A stretch of 64,000 bases of DNA, taken from positions 2,713,473 through 2,777,472 of the forward strand of contig NC_088775.1 of assembly GCF_954871325.1 (NCBI RefSeq). The letters are read 5' to 3'. Positions 50,684-63,600 of this stretch are shown piece by piece. Under the pieces are notes generated by a model. It was not told where the DNA came from, did not search any database, and saw only the letters and a program-made list of their open reading frames with translations. The translations under genes were made by a program, and so were the position numbers. The number at the start of each line of letters is the position of its first letter. Position 1 is the first letter of the stretch. This DNA comes from Gordionus sp. m RMFG-2023 (taxonomy: Eukaryota; Nematomorpha; Gordioida; Chordodea; Parachordodidae).

Positions 50684-50835
50684 AATGGCTCATGCGCTGA
50701 GTCACACCGGAGAAACCAATCTGAATCCTCATTTTTAATAATTACGCATGCGCTGTGTCGCACCGGAGAAACCAATCTGAATCCTCATTTTTAATAATTA
50801 CGCATGCGCTGTGTCGCACGGGAGAAACCAATCTT
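50684..50835. repeat. 56-bp tandem repeat, three units with GCATGCGC motif
   Basis: GGAGAAACCAATCT recurs at 50709, 50765 and 50821. Each unit has (G)CATGCGCTGTGTCGCAC; two carry ACGCATGCGCTG, close to the NRF1 consensus GCGCATGCGC. GC-rich compared with its flanks. Confidence 0.85.
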
Positions 50836-50994
50836 CTTGCTACAAATTTAAATAAATTATAAAAAAGGGTTCTTCGGGGTTTAGCGATTCGGGGCTATTG
50901 GCCCGTTTTTGTTTAAGGGCTCCTTTCATTTTGAAAAAATTATTTGAAATTGCTAAAATACGAAACTGCGTTAGCGCGATTAAATATAATATAT

Positions 50995-51312
50995 CAGTGA
51001 CATATGATAATACCTAGACTGACGATGCATTCATTCATAAAGCATTTGAATGCGTCGTTGAATGCAAATCAGCTGGACCAGCCATTTTGGTAACCCATAT
51101 ACTGATCATTCTCATGTTTAAAAAAACTACTATTAAAATGATAACTTTGCTTCCTCATTATCTCGGTGATCAGGCAATACCTTTAATAAAGTTTACCATC
51201 AGACATAGGATAGGAATAAATTTTTTAATAATCACATGGGCAATCAAAATGGCGTCCCCAGCTGTTTTTCATTGATGTTACACTTTTAACTAGGTATTAT
51301 TATATCTCATTG
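50995..51312. mobile_element. MITE family B, copy 7
   Basis: CAGTGACATATGATAATACC to TATTATTATATCTCATTG, paired CAGCTGGACCAGCCATTTTGG and AAAATGGCGTCCCCAGCTG. AATATAT flanks both sides. Confidence 0.85.
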
Positions 51313-51534
51313 AATATATACGCAGATGATATTTTCCCTCTTTATTCCATTTTATTTTATCGTTATTTCTAGATTTTTAGAAAATTTTAAGAATTATAAT
51401 AAAATTTTCATCCTTCATGAATTCAAAACTTCCATGACCTTTCCTGAACATTTATCGTCTGAAGAACATCTAAAAATAAAATCTTTAATCCTAAAATCCT
51501 ACCCCCCCCCCTTATTCCTTACATTCATTCCTAC

Positions 51535-51672
51535 CAGAGTTGTTAAAGGATCTAGGTATAAATATGGTATCTGTATCTAGATAGATTTTTGATTAATATC
51601 TGTATCTAGATATTATTTTAGACTATGTATCTGTATCTAGATCCATTTAAAATGTACCTTTTAACAACTCTG
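51535..51672. mobile_element. hAT-like MITE family D, copy 2 (138 bp)
   Basis: CAGAGTTGTTAAAGGATC to TTTTAACAACTCTG, with ATCTGTATCTAGAT repeats inside. Flanks ATTCCTAC (51527-51534) and ATTCCTTC (51673-51680) match at 7 of 8. Inverse of the copy at 32767. Confidence 0.9.
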
Positions 51673-52365
51673 ATTCCTTCATTTAAAAATTTTTTTTTTG
51701 GTTATTTTTATAATTTCATCAGGTTTTTGACTTGTCTTATTGGTAAATTTTTTTTATAATATTAATTTAAAATTTAATTTTAAAATTTAATTTAAAAATT
51801 TAAAAAAATATATATTTCAATTCATTTTTTTTTATTAACACAACTGTTTTAAATTTTATATAAAAAAATTATAATATTTTTCTATACAGAATTAACAAAA
51901 AAACCATATGAAATTTTTTTTATTTTTTGGCTAGGAATTTTTTATTGTTTATAAAAAAAAATGTCAGTTGTTTTAAACTTGGGTCGGGCTAAAAAAAATT
52001 TTTATATCTCTTAGCGGGCGGAGCTCTACCCGAATTTAACAAGCTCGGGTCTGAGTCGAACCGGAAAAAATCTGTTCCAGACCGACCCCAAGCCCGACTA
52101 GAATAGATTTGGAACTTTTCACACTGTTTAACTTAATATGAGCTAAAAATTTCTTCCCGTATACTTAAGATATTCCATATGTATTTTTATATTTTAAAAT
52201 TTCTAATCTTTTCTGAAATTATTTTTAAATTTTACATCCATTTATAAGATATATATTAGATAAAAAACAAAAATTATATGAAATGCAAAATATTTTCAAG
52301 CTAGATTTTAGGTTGGCTTATAGTATATTTTTTTAATTTAAAACCTGATAATTTTCATCCAAAAT
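51673..52365. other. AT-rich with a GC-rich repeat remnant
   Basis: 51980-52110 has GGTCGGGCTAAA...GAGCTCTACCCGAATTT...CCAAGCCCGAC, a likely remnant of the GC-rich repeat family; its counterpart end may be at 52640-52705. No gene. Confidence 0.4.
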
Positions 52366-52474
52366 TCTTTCTTTCTTTTCCTTCCTTCCTTCCTTCCTTC
52401 CTTCCTTCCTTCCTTCCTTCCTTCCTTCCTTCCTTCCTTTTCCTTCCTTCCTTCCTTCCTTCCTTCCTTCCTTC
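52366..52474 (-). repeat. (CCTT)n microsatellite
   Basis: Two runs of CTTC units separated by CCTTTTCC at about 52440; GGAA on the minus strand. Confidence 0.95.
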
Positions 52475-53449
52475 AAATACGAATCGTGATCACGTGAAAT
52501 TGTTAATTTGGGAAAATGGAAATTACTTAAAAAAATGAACAAGTGAAATGTGTTAGTTCTGATTGACATTTCGATGAAAGCAATGTGATTATTGAGGATA
52601 TTTCTTAATATTTAGTTTTCGCTGAGCTCGAGAAAATAGAATCTTCAATATTCCGAGCCCAACCCGACCCTGTCGGGCTTCTAGCAATCCCTGCAGAGTT
52701 CTATATGTGGGACAGTTTTGATGGTATTGATAGGATTTAAATCTGGAAGTGGAATAATATTTCAAAATTATTATCCATCATTTAATTCGATACAAATTAA
52801 GATACCTTTAAGTCAAATAAAGAAGTAACTGTAACAGGAAAATCATTGATTTTAAACCTTTTTTTATGGGGAACAAATTTTAATTCCGTAAACTGCTAAC
52901 AATCCTTCTTTCAAATGCTAATTATCAAATTTAAAATTTATTATAAAAATAATTAATACTTTTCTTCTATTAATCAGATAATAATGAATTATGAATTAAT
53001 TATTAAAATATTCCAAATAACCCCACAAAATTAAAATATTTTATAAAAATTATTTAATTTTTATATTTTAAGATATAAAATCTTTGTTAATTAACAAAGT
53101 AAATCCAATAGGGTATAATGTTTTTTTTAGTATATATTAAAAAAAAAATAAGTTTACCCTCTTAGGGAGTATTTTATGACGTGATTAGGCATAATCCCTA
53201 CCCCACAGAGCCGTAATTAAAGGGGCGGGGGCGAATTTGAAGGCCCGGTCTCTCCCCCACGAAATTTGTGCCCGATTCTCATTTATATAAAAAAAATATA
53301 TTTTGCGTTTTTGGGCCAATCTTATACACACTTAGAGAGGTGAATTATAATGAAATATATATAAATTACCGGGGGCAATGTGTAATTTTTTTTTAATTGA
53401 GCGCTATTAAATTTAAAAATTAAAAATCTGATTTTACCGGAAATCTAAA
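52475..53449. other. AT-rich, no exon recognised
   Basis: Upstream of the first visible neuroglian exon. 53170-53300 is GC-balanced but without a motif. Confidence 0.35.
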
Positions 53450-53496
<47 letters not shown>

Positions 53497-53863
53497 GAAG
53501 GAAGGAAGGAAGGAAGGAAGGAAGGAAGGAAGGAAGGAAGGAAGGAAGGAAGGAAGGAAGGAAGGAAGGAAGGAAGGAAGGAAGGAAGGAAGGAAGGAAG
53601 GAAGGAAGGAAGGAAGGAAGGAAGGAAGGAAGGAAGGAAGGAAGGAAGGAAGGAAGGAAGGAAGGAAGGAAGGAAGGAAGGAAGGAAGGAAGGAAAGGAA
53701 GGAAGGAAGGAAGGAAGGAAGGAAGGAAGGAAGGAAGGAAGGAAGGAAGGAAGGAAGGAAGGAAGGAAGGAAGGAAGGAAGGAAGGAAGGAAGGAAGGAA
53801 GGAAGGAAGGAAGGAAGGAAGGAAGGAAGGAAGGAAGGAAGGAAGGAAGGAAGGAAGGAAGGA

Positions 53864-53899
<36 letters not shown>

Positions 53900-53901
53900 A
53901 A
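53450..53901 (+). repeat. Compound microsatellite (GAAA)n(GGAA)n(GAAA)n
   Basis: GAAA to about 53494, GGAA to about 53862 (one shifted unit near 53695), then GAAA to 53901. The two ends are alike, as if the GGAA block arose inside an older GAAA array. Confidence 0.97.
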
Positions 53902-54183
53902 TTGGAATACCCACTACCCTATATATTCCAGACAATTTTTTTCCAAGAACCTTTAAACTTTAATAATAAAATTTTTAATCATATTTTCACAGACTTTTCA
54001 TTATATAAATTATGTATAACTTCAAAACAGCAAAATTGTCTACAATTCATAAGATAAGAAGTATTCCAAAACATGATAAGAATATATTCCGATAAAATCC
54101 TATTTTCAAATTTTAATCCCACAAAGAGAAACGCATTTAAATCTATACAAAAAAAAACAAACCACAAAGTTTTATGTCAACAG

Positions 54184-57100
54184 CCAAAACCGGAAGACGC
54201 CGTTCACGAACCGCTAATAATATCGGAACCGCCCACCAACGTTAAACTGGAGGAGTGCAGCGGGCGGAGCGCTTCTATCAGATGGGACCCCCCGCTAAAA
54301 ACGGACGTTCTGAGGTACGATATATTGGGGCACTTGTTGGGTACACCCGATGGATCGTTGGAAAAGTTAGGTAGTTAATTTTGTATTTCGTTTTTAAAAT
54401 TGCGTATAAATAAATCGGATTACGCCCACAACACGTTTTTACTTCACAAAGTTACCATTTCAATCACGTGTACCATTTCAATCACGTGTACCATTTTAAT
54501 CACGTGTACCATTTTAATCACGTGTACCATTTTCAAGTTTGTATAACACTTTTTTTCAAACCCTGTGAAAATTATAATTTACCACCCGTTTCGATTAACA
54601 CAAATCTGGAATAATCACAAATTTGTTACGATACATTCGAAGTTTGAAAAACGATCCTTTTTTTTAAGATTTCAATTTATACTTTTTGAAAAACGATCCT
54701 TTTTAAGGTTCGAATTTGTACTTTTACGATTATGAAGTAAAATGCTGTATATAGCAATGAATGAACGAATAGGATAGGTTAAAATTATAATCCAATAATA
54801 CCGTACTTCATGCTTATTTCATTTATCCAATCAAAAGTTATTATATTTTTCGTATTGAAATTTAAAAAAAATGATATTTCCTTATAGGAATTAAACTGTA
54901 AGAAGTCTTGTAATGGGTTTAGCGAATCTTTAAAACTTGAATCATTTATATCGCCCGTTTTTTTTTCCTCTTCTCATTTTTGAAAGGTATTTATTAGGGA
55001 TATGAAATTTCCCGAGAAACTATAATTAACGGAAATTTTTGGAGGAAAAACAATGGGAAATTTCCTATTTAAAAAAATTTTATACATGGCCAATCAAAAG
55101 TTCTCTGCAAGACTCCTCCGTGTTGCATTCTTTAGATCTGACTATGTTGGAATTTGAAGGAACACGATCATTGAAATTCAGACAATCATGTCGCGAACCT
55201 CAGAACTATTCTTATAGATTTTTCCGATGAAATTTAAAAACAAAATAACCAGTATTTTGAAAAAAATTATTTTTTTCGCCCAAAATAGGCATAAAAATCA
55301 CAGAAAATGTTTCAGAGATCAAAAATCTTTGAAGATTATTTTATTTTGAAGCATTTTAAATCCTGAAAAAAAGAACAACACAAAAAAAAACCTCATGATG
55401 AAATTTGTCCCCGCTATTAAGACTTCGCGAAATGTTTGTATTTTGTCAAAAAAAATTTAAAAAAATGGCGCGTTTTAAATTCTTTTGACTTTTAAATTTG
55501 ATATAAAAAAAAACCAACCGGTCATTTAAGTATAGCCTTGCCGCTAAAACCATGTTCCTCATTTTAATTTTTCTTCGTAACGAAATTTATAAAATATAGG
55601 AGAAGCTTTAGCCCCTTCGACTGAATTCAGGACGGACCTAAAACCGGGTAGCAATTATACTTTCAAGGTGGCAACCATCAACAGAGAAGAGTTCATTAGC
55701 AACCCCAGTGAAGCCACCGAAGTTTGCAGTACTCCGGGCGATACGCCGGAACATAACCCTCTCAACGTAGTGGGCAAAGGTTCGGACCCTAGCAATATGG
55801 TCATCACGTGGGACGTAATAATTGATACATATATTATACACACCTTTTCGATCATCCAACCAATTACTTAAAGCATGTTTACTCCCTTAATTTCTTATAA
55901 TTTTCCGATATTATTTGATATCAAACAGAAAATAAAAATTTTTTTTAAAAAATGTGTCATTTTTTTTGGTTTACTATCAGAAGAGAAGAGAAGAGAAGAG
56001 AAGAGAAGAGAAGAGAAGAAGAGAAGAGAAGAGAAGAAGAAGAGAGAAGAGAAGAGAAGAAGAAGAGAAGAGAAGAGAAGAGAAGAGAAGAGAAGAGAAG
56101 AAGAGAGAAGAGAAGAGAAGAGAAGAGAAGAGAAGAGAAGAGAAGAGAAGAGCTCTTCTCTTCTCTTCTCTTCTCTTCTAACACTCTAGAATGTTCTGGT
56201 ATGTTTTTTAGTCTAGAATGTTCAAAGTATTAAAAGTGATTATGTTAGCAATTAGCGTAAGAGTAACGAGGTACTTTGGCAGGAAGGATTAAATTGGCCC
56301 TTACCGTTCGTCAGGGAATAGCGCGTTCTAGGTTTTACAACTCCCTCGACTCTCCTGCCATTCACTTTAGCTGCTAGAGGCTCCAGGGCTCAACTGATAG
56401 TTTGCTAGAAGTTACTCAGAAATACATAAATCTAAAAAATGAACACCGGCACTTTGACTACCCCCCCCCCCTCAATACATATAGCATGAAAATGACAGCC
56501 TCTCACGAGTGGATGATTGGCAGTATAAAAATAGGCCTTGAATTGTGGTAAAAAAAAATCCTTAGGATACTGTTCGTGTACCACCAACCGACGTGCTTTA
56601 GGTTCAGGGTGCGGCCTTACGGGGATCAAAATTTCAGGCGAGTCTCAGGGTTCGCAATCCGCTTTCCGCATATGCGGAGATAACTGCCAGTGCACCCTAA
56701 ACAGAGTTATCGAAGTACCTTCAGCATGTGAACCTTGAGTAATTTCTGAACTTGGGGCGTGAAACCCGAAATTAGACGCGTTATTTAGTGACTAGGCGGT
56801 AAGGCCCGATTAATTTCTTTTCAGCCCAGAGATTAACCTCGTTATTCTTGTGTAGCAGAGTTTTTGTAATATTATTATTTTTATGCTTTAATTATTTTAA
56901 TAAATTTAGTTGAAAAAAAAATATATATAGATATATCAGAGACCTGCAAAAGGTACCATTTGCACGGTCCAGCCCGGGTTTTATATTTTAAACCCGAACC
57001 GGCCTAGATATTTGTTTAATAAAATTAGAATAGGGCCCGGCCCATGTACCCGGGCCTGCAGTTCTCTATATATACTTCTCTTCTCTTCTCTTCTCTTCTC

Positions 57101-57625
57101 TTCTCTTCTCTTCTCTTCTCTTCTCTTCTCTTCTCTTCTCTTCTCTTCTCTTCTCTTCTCTTCTCTTCTCTTCTATATATAATCAAACACTTAAAAATTT
57201 AAGAGATTTAATATTAAAATTAAATTAAAGTTGAATGAAAACAAATAAAAACCCATATTCTATTAAAAACATTTTCGAAGAAAGTAAAACTCCCCCCCGA
57301 CTTAATGTCCATTTTTTTATTATAAAACTGAGTCAAAGGCGGTCACGATAATTTTGTTACTTTCGCATTTTATAGTGAGCGCGATTTTTTCGAGCGATTG
57401 CGGAATTCATTTTCGCGTAATTTACAAAAGCAAGTCTATAATATTAGGGCTTTAATTTTATAAATACGGAGCGAAACGATGATATTCGCGGCTCTTGTTA
57501 ACGTATATTTCAAAAGGGGGTTATAACTGCGAAGAATCAGCTGTGATTTCGCTAGCGTTCAATTTGGCATCACTCGAGCCAAATCGCGCTCTAATATAAA
57601 CGCTAGCGTTTTACAACCGATCATT

Positions 57626-57679
<54 letters not shown>

Positions 57680-60600
57680 TAAACGAAAAATAATATTATT
57701 AGGCCGTTAATAGGGAAGCATGGAACGGGCCCGGCTTTCATTACAAAGTGGAATACAAACCGAAGGATCAATCAGAATGGCAGAGCCATGTTATAGAAAA
57801 TCCGGAAGAGACATCTTACACAGTTAAAGGTAATTTTTTTCTTTTCTTAAATTCTTTTCGAATTATCTAGAAATTTCTAGAATCTTTGCATATTTTACAC
57901 GTGTCGTAATTTGAGCATGCGCAGTGTACCTTACCCTATATATATTTCGGACAATTTATCGCTCGTAATTTATCACGAAAAATCTATAAAAAAAACTGAA
58001 TATAAATTTTCGCCCGAAATTTTGCGGTTGTTAGGTATACTCTTCCAATGTTGCAAGTTACATTTTATTTTTCGCTTAGAAAATGTAAATTACCATAAAC
58101 AGTTACTTTTATTTAAGTACACTGCGAGATTTGTCTTGAAATTATTTTGTATTGAGGTGATCTTTGTATCGATTAAGACTAATTTTTCAATTTAAAAAAT
58201 TTTCGAATACTTATGAGTGAGAGAGGAAAATAAAATATTCATATAATAACATTTAAACATTTTTGTATCTGGATACTTTTATTTTGGACACACACACAAA
58301 CGTCACGGGTGTTGTTAGGAATATTATATTATTTAAGGTGCCAGAAACAAAAAACGTATTCGTTCTATATATGTCTTAAAAAATTTTTTAATAATAATAA
58401 GTTATATATTTTTTATATTTTATATTTAAAAATGAAATAATCATTTTGAAAACATTTTTTAAATTTTTTTTTTTTTTAAATTAAGAATTTCTATTTTAAC
58501 ATGACAAAATTTCCTTAAAAATTTAAGGCAGCTCATTAACTTATTTCTATATTTGTAGAAAATCTTTTATTAAAAACATTATAATGTTTTCCCCCTTATA
58601 AAAAAAAATAAGGTTTATAAAATGATAGATGATACCAAGTCAAGGTATAGCAATTTTCTATATGCCAACCTAATCCTTGCTAAATACTAACCATAATTTA
58701 TTAAAAATGTGATAAACATAATATCATAATGGAATCACGTGGTCGAGTCCGGCCTCCTACCCATGGGGTTGGTAAGCGACATTCTTGCCGACTAGGTCAA
58801 AGACGCTCTCCAAAAAATCGCCATTTTTTCAAATATATATATTATAAATAAATTTGGTATTATCTTATCCAAATGAAAAATAAACAATCCTTAATACAGT
58901 ATCTAATCACTAATCTAAAAATAACCATCAAAATCATTATATCATTAATTAGTAAACTAACATAATTATCGGATTTACACGTTTCATCTATCCTCTCTAA
59001 AAAAAATAAGAAATGGAAAACAAAAAAAAAACAAACAGAAAACATAAGTTTTCAAAATTTTTTTCCACCTCGAGAAAATTTTGTCTAAGCCAAAAACATA
59101 TTGTTCTATCTGCATTTTTTTTTTTTTTAAATTGTTTATTTATATTCACTTTTTTTTTTCTTTTATGATTAATTTACAGATATTCCCGCTTTCACGGCTT
59201 ACGATATAAAAGTCACCGCTCTTAATAGTCACGGCGTCGCCAAGGGACCCGCTAACGTTGTCACCGGATTCTCTGGCGAAGATAGTAATAAGGATTTTAC
59301 CCTATTTTTTCCCCTAACCCTGCATTCCAAAGTTAGCGGGAATTCGCGCTAACCGTGGGTGCACTGTAATAATTTTTAATCTTTCGCCATGATGAAATGC
59401 GAATTTGATTCCTTTCTAGCTATAATTTAAAAAAAAATATATATCATTTATAAAAAAAAAATTGCACGATAGTTCCTACAGCTAAACCGGAAAATGTGCA
59501 GTTGGTAGAAATCATCAACGGAAGTAGAGCTCGGATATCGTGGACTCCAGTAGCTGATAACGATGTTAAAGGACAAAATGCTGGCTATAAGGTTTTTTTT
59601 ATTAAACTGTCTCTCTTTAAGAGACCTTATCTCTATCTAAAATTCTTGCCAAGAAGATGATTGAACTTTAGAACGAAATGTTCCATAATAATTTTTACGA
59701 CAGATAAGAAGTTACACTACGCTATTCGATGGAACCGACAACATAACGGAAGTCAAGGTGCCTCCTCGCACCGACAACGCGATCATAGACATCTTGCGGC
59801 CTAACACCGAAAATATAGTCAAGGTGGCAGTGTTCAATAACAAGTTCGACGGACCAGAAAGCGAAGAGATTGTCATTAACACACCGGAAGCTGGTATTTT
59901 TTTAAAAATAAGATTCAAATTTAGATTTTTATAAAAAAAAGGGGAATTATGTTTAATAAGTCAATCCCTAATATTTATTATTTTTCACTTTTTATTTACG
60001 ATTTAGTGCCTGGGAAACCTAACAAATTCAAAGGGTTAGCGTTAGGTCCAGATGCCATTCGATTGACATGGGCTAAACCCAAGAGTCCCAACGGAAAGAT
60101 CATTGGATACAGGGTCATGTATGCCCCGGGTAAATGCATAGCGGAAATTATAAATTATTATTATTTTGTAATATTGTAGTTAACCGACAACCACATATAT
60201 TTGGTTATCTAAGATCATTCGTTCATTTATCGCATATTTATATAATTTAAACGATATATTTTTTTTAGAGGATGAAGTCGGAAACGCCTTAGCACCGGAA
60301 GTAGAAGCTGGTCCTATCAGGGATCTCACGCAACAAGAAGTTTTTCTGATAGGTTTGTTTTTTAAAAAAAATATATTAAATTATTAAGCGCGTGCGCGTT
60401 ATAAATAAAAAAAAATCTACAGATAAATGAGAGTCACGTGTTTTTATATAAAGTTATCACGCAACATTTTCCGTATTTTAATCTGACAGGGCCTCGTCAA
60501 AGAAGAATTATCAATCTTTCCTGAAAACATTTTGTCCGGCCATTTTTTTTAAATTCATATTCTGTTCATTTAAATGATAATAGGAAAATTTTTAGATTTT

Positions 60601-63600
60601 TTTTTTAACTGAACACATTTTTCAATTGTAAAACCATTTGGCAAAATTTGCAAATCATTAATAAATATTTTATCTTTAAAGAGTCCATCAGGAACTTTAA
60701 CTTCAATTTGCATTGAGTGTCGTTAAACGGCTAACTCATCACTTCATCCAGAAGAATATTACCCAAGTCCGAAGATTTTGCTCATAGAAGGAATCTTGAG
60801 GCTTAGGCAATAATTTTCTAGCTGAAATTTTGAGTTAGCCCCTTTTCAAACATCGGCTCTAAATGAGCCGTCCAAATTTTTAGTGTTCCATTTTTTAACT
60901 GAACCGCATTAGTTATCTCTTTATCTTATTAGGTTTAAACCCCGATACGAAATACAAATCCACCATCAGAGCAGCTACATCGGCGGGGTACGGCGAACCG
61001 GCCATCGTTGTTACCAAGACAACTAGACCCGGAGGTATCTTTTTTTAACCCCCCTTTTCAGTTCAATTTTGCCCTTTTTCTAAGCATACGCTATAGTAAG
61101 TATAAGTACAAAGTGGTAGATGGGAGTCATAAATTTATTAGGACCAACGACTATCTTCATAATACTCAAAATTAAAAAAATGTGTATAATAAAAATTAAA
61201 CGGTTATAACTGCCGGCATATCAAGAACTATAAAAAAAATGCTAATTATAAAGTACTAAAAGGGTTATAACCGATGTATGAACCACTGGCGAACTCAGTA
61301 TTCTATCCAGGAAAAATGTTGCACGAGCACAAAGATTTTGATCCATAGATGGCACAAAGGTATGAACATCTGTTAGAGAAATCTCGAAGCCTGGGCGATA
61401 TTTTTCTGGTAAAAATATTGAAGATCGATTAACAACGCTAGCCAATGTGGAAGGAAATATCTGCGGATTTGATAAATTCTTGCCTGATGGATGATTAATA
61501 AACCTTTCATTTTCAAATATTTATTTATATATATATATCTTTGGGATAAAGGATAGGTTTTCTAAGTCGCTAAAAAAAATTGGGAATCTTGCTTATATTA
61601 TCTTCCCTAGAAAAATTTTTTAAAAAAATAATACTATTAATAGATGTTAAAGAAGTAAAACAACTCGTATCTAAAATAGAATTTTTTTAAAGACAAAAAA
61701 AAAATCGCTAAAAAATAGCCTAGAATTGGTAATAACAACATTTGGGAATATTGGAATGATATTTCAAGTGTTGCTAAACGGCTCGTTTCAATATTTTAGC
61801 CAGAAAAATGATGCTTAAGCCCTGAGATTCCGATAATATATGTACAGACCTTGGTTCCTTCTATGAGCAATATCTTCAGGCTTGCTTAATATTTTTCTGG
61901 ATGATGTATTGAGTGTTAGCCGTTTTTACAACCCTAGATATTCCCCCTCTATTTTTTTTTAGCTATTTTTTAATCTAAATTTATTAATGTTCACCCTTTT
62001 TCCAGCCATCTTATCAAGTTTAATTTTCAAAATAATCTACTAAGAAGGCGAGATTCTAAGAAATTTTTTTTTCCATAGCGATTTTATAATGGGGAACGTA
62101 TTTATTAGAAGATAGAGATTCTAAATAATTTAATAAGAAAGAGTTAAATTTAACATTTTCGCCCCTTAGTTTTTTTTGAGGATGAACTACTAAGAATTCT
62201 GAATATCATCACCATTCAAAACGCCCTAAAAAAATATCATTTGTATTTGTTAGCTTCAACGTGTTTACGTCAATATGTTATTCCTATTTTTACGATCTAT
62301 CATGTTGAAATTGAATTAATTCCACGTTTTTATTATAGTTAGATAATTATATCACATTTCTCATTGATTATCAGTTTATTTTTTAATCATAATTTAATTA
62401 TTTTATCCCAAATTACACTTTTTTTTTTATCTCTTTATATATAAAATTTTTTTTAAAAACAATAATAAAAAAATTAAACTAATACAAATTGATGTATAAA
62501 ACAAAATGTTAATATAAAATTTTTACCGATTAAATTTAAAATACAAATTGATATATATATATAAATAAATCAATTTGCCAAAATAAATCATAAAATAACA
62601 TCGATCAACATATTCAACTCAACATATCATGTTTGGAATTCCTAACTTAATGAGTTGTTAGACAATTTTGCTGCTAACCTTTGTGAGGTAATTCTATAGA
62701 AAATATGATTATAAATTTTTATTTAAGTTTAAAAGGTTCTTGGAAAAAAAAAATTGTCTGAAAATTCATAGGGTTAGGTATTCCGAACATGACGTCATAC
62801 ATTTCCGGTAAAATCAGATTTTTTTTTTAAAAAAAACGCGCTCTGATTGGGTGGGAGATTTGTGTCATAATTTACGCTTATTTATTGGTTTTATTTTTAT
62901 AAATTTTATCATTTGAAACGCAAATATAAAATATATTTAAGCCCCCGATAAACCGCAATTCGACGTGAACATTGTAGATGACGGATTTAACATATCCCAG
63001 AAGGAAACTGGCAATCCAGGCGCATTCTTCTATCTAATCTACAGAAAAGAAGGTTCCACTGATCTTTAGCTATAAATTATATCTGATTTTTTTTTGTTTT
63101 AGAAACAATGATAATATATTAAATCTTTAATTATCGATTTTAAATGATTTTATTAAGGAGATATTCCACTAAAGATCATTAATTCCAACAACAAACCTAA
63201 TTTCCTAAAGTCTTTATCTAACTACATCTTATAAACAATTTTATCTTACGAATCCCTTGTTTTAAGCTCAAAATTTACCTTTCCTAGCAATTAACTAAAT
63301 GAGTCTGAATTATATAAATGTGCATAATAAATTTAATAAATCGCATCTCTCCTAAGTCCCCCCCCCCCTCACACACACACAAGTCTTAACCATAGTTGTA
63401 ATGATATCAAAGATTTTACATAAATTTATTTCTATATGATGATACCCTATAAAAAATAATATATTAAAAGCAAAGATTTATAATTGTAATAATAAACTCA
63501 CGTGATACCAACCAAAGATTAATACATGTTCTCTGATATCTTCTCGAAACATATTTAAAAAAACGTCAATATCTGTCCATTTGAAATTGACATATACAAC

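Noticed and set aside
55638-55859. Minus-strand open frames at 55.7 kb
   Set aside because: They mirror the neuroglian FN3 exon on the plus strand.
55952-56233. RREEKRREEK-type charged open frames
   Set aside because: Generated by the GAAGA pentanucleotide array.
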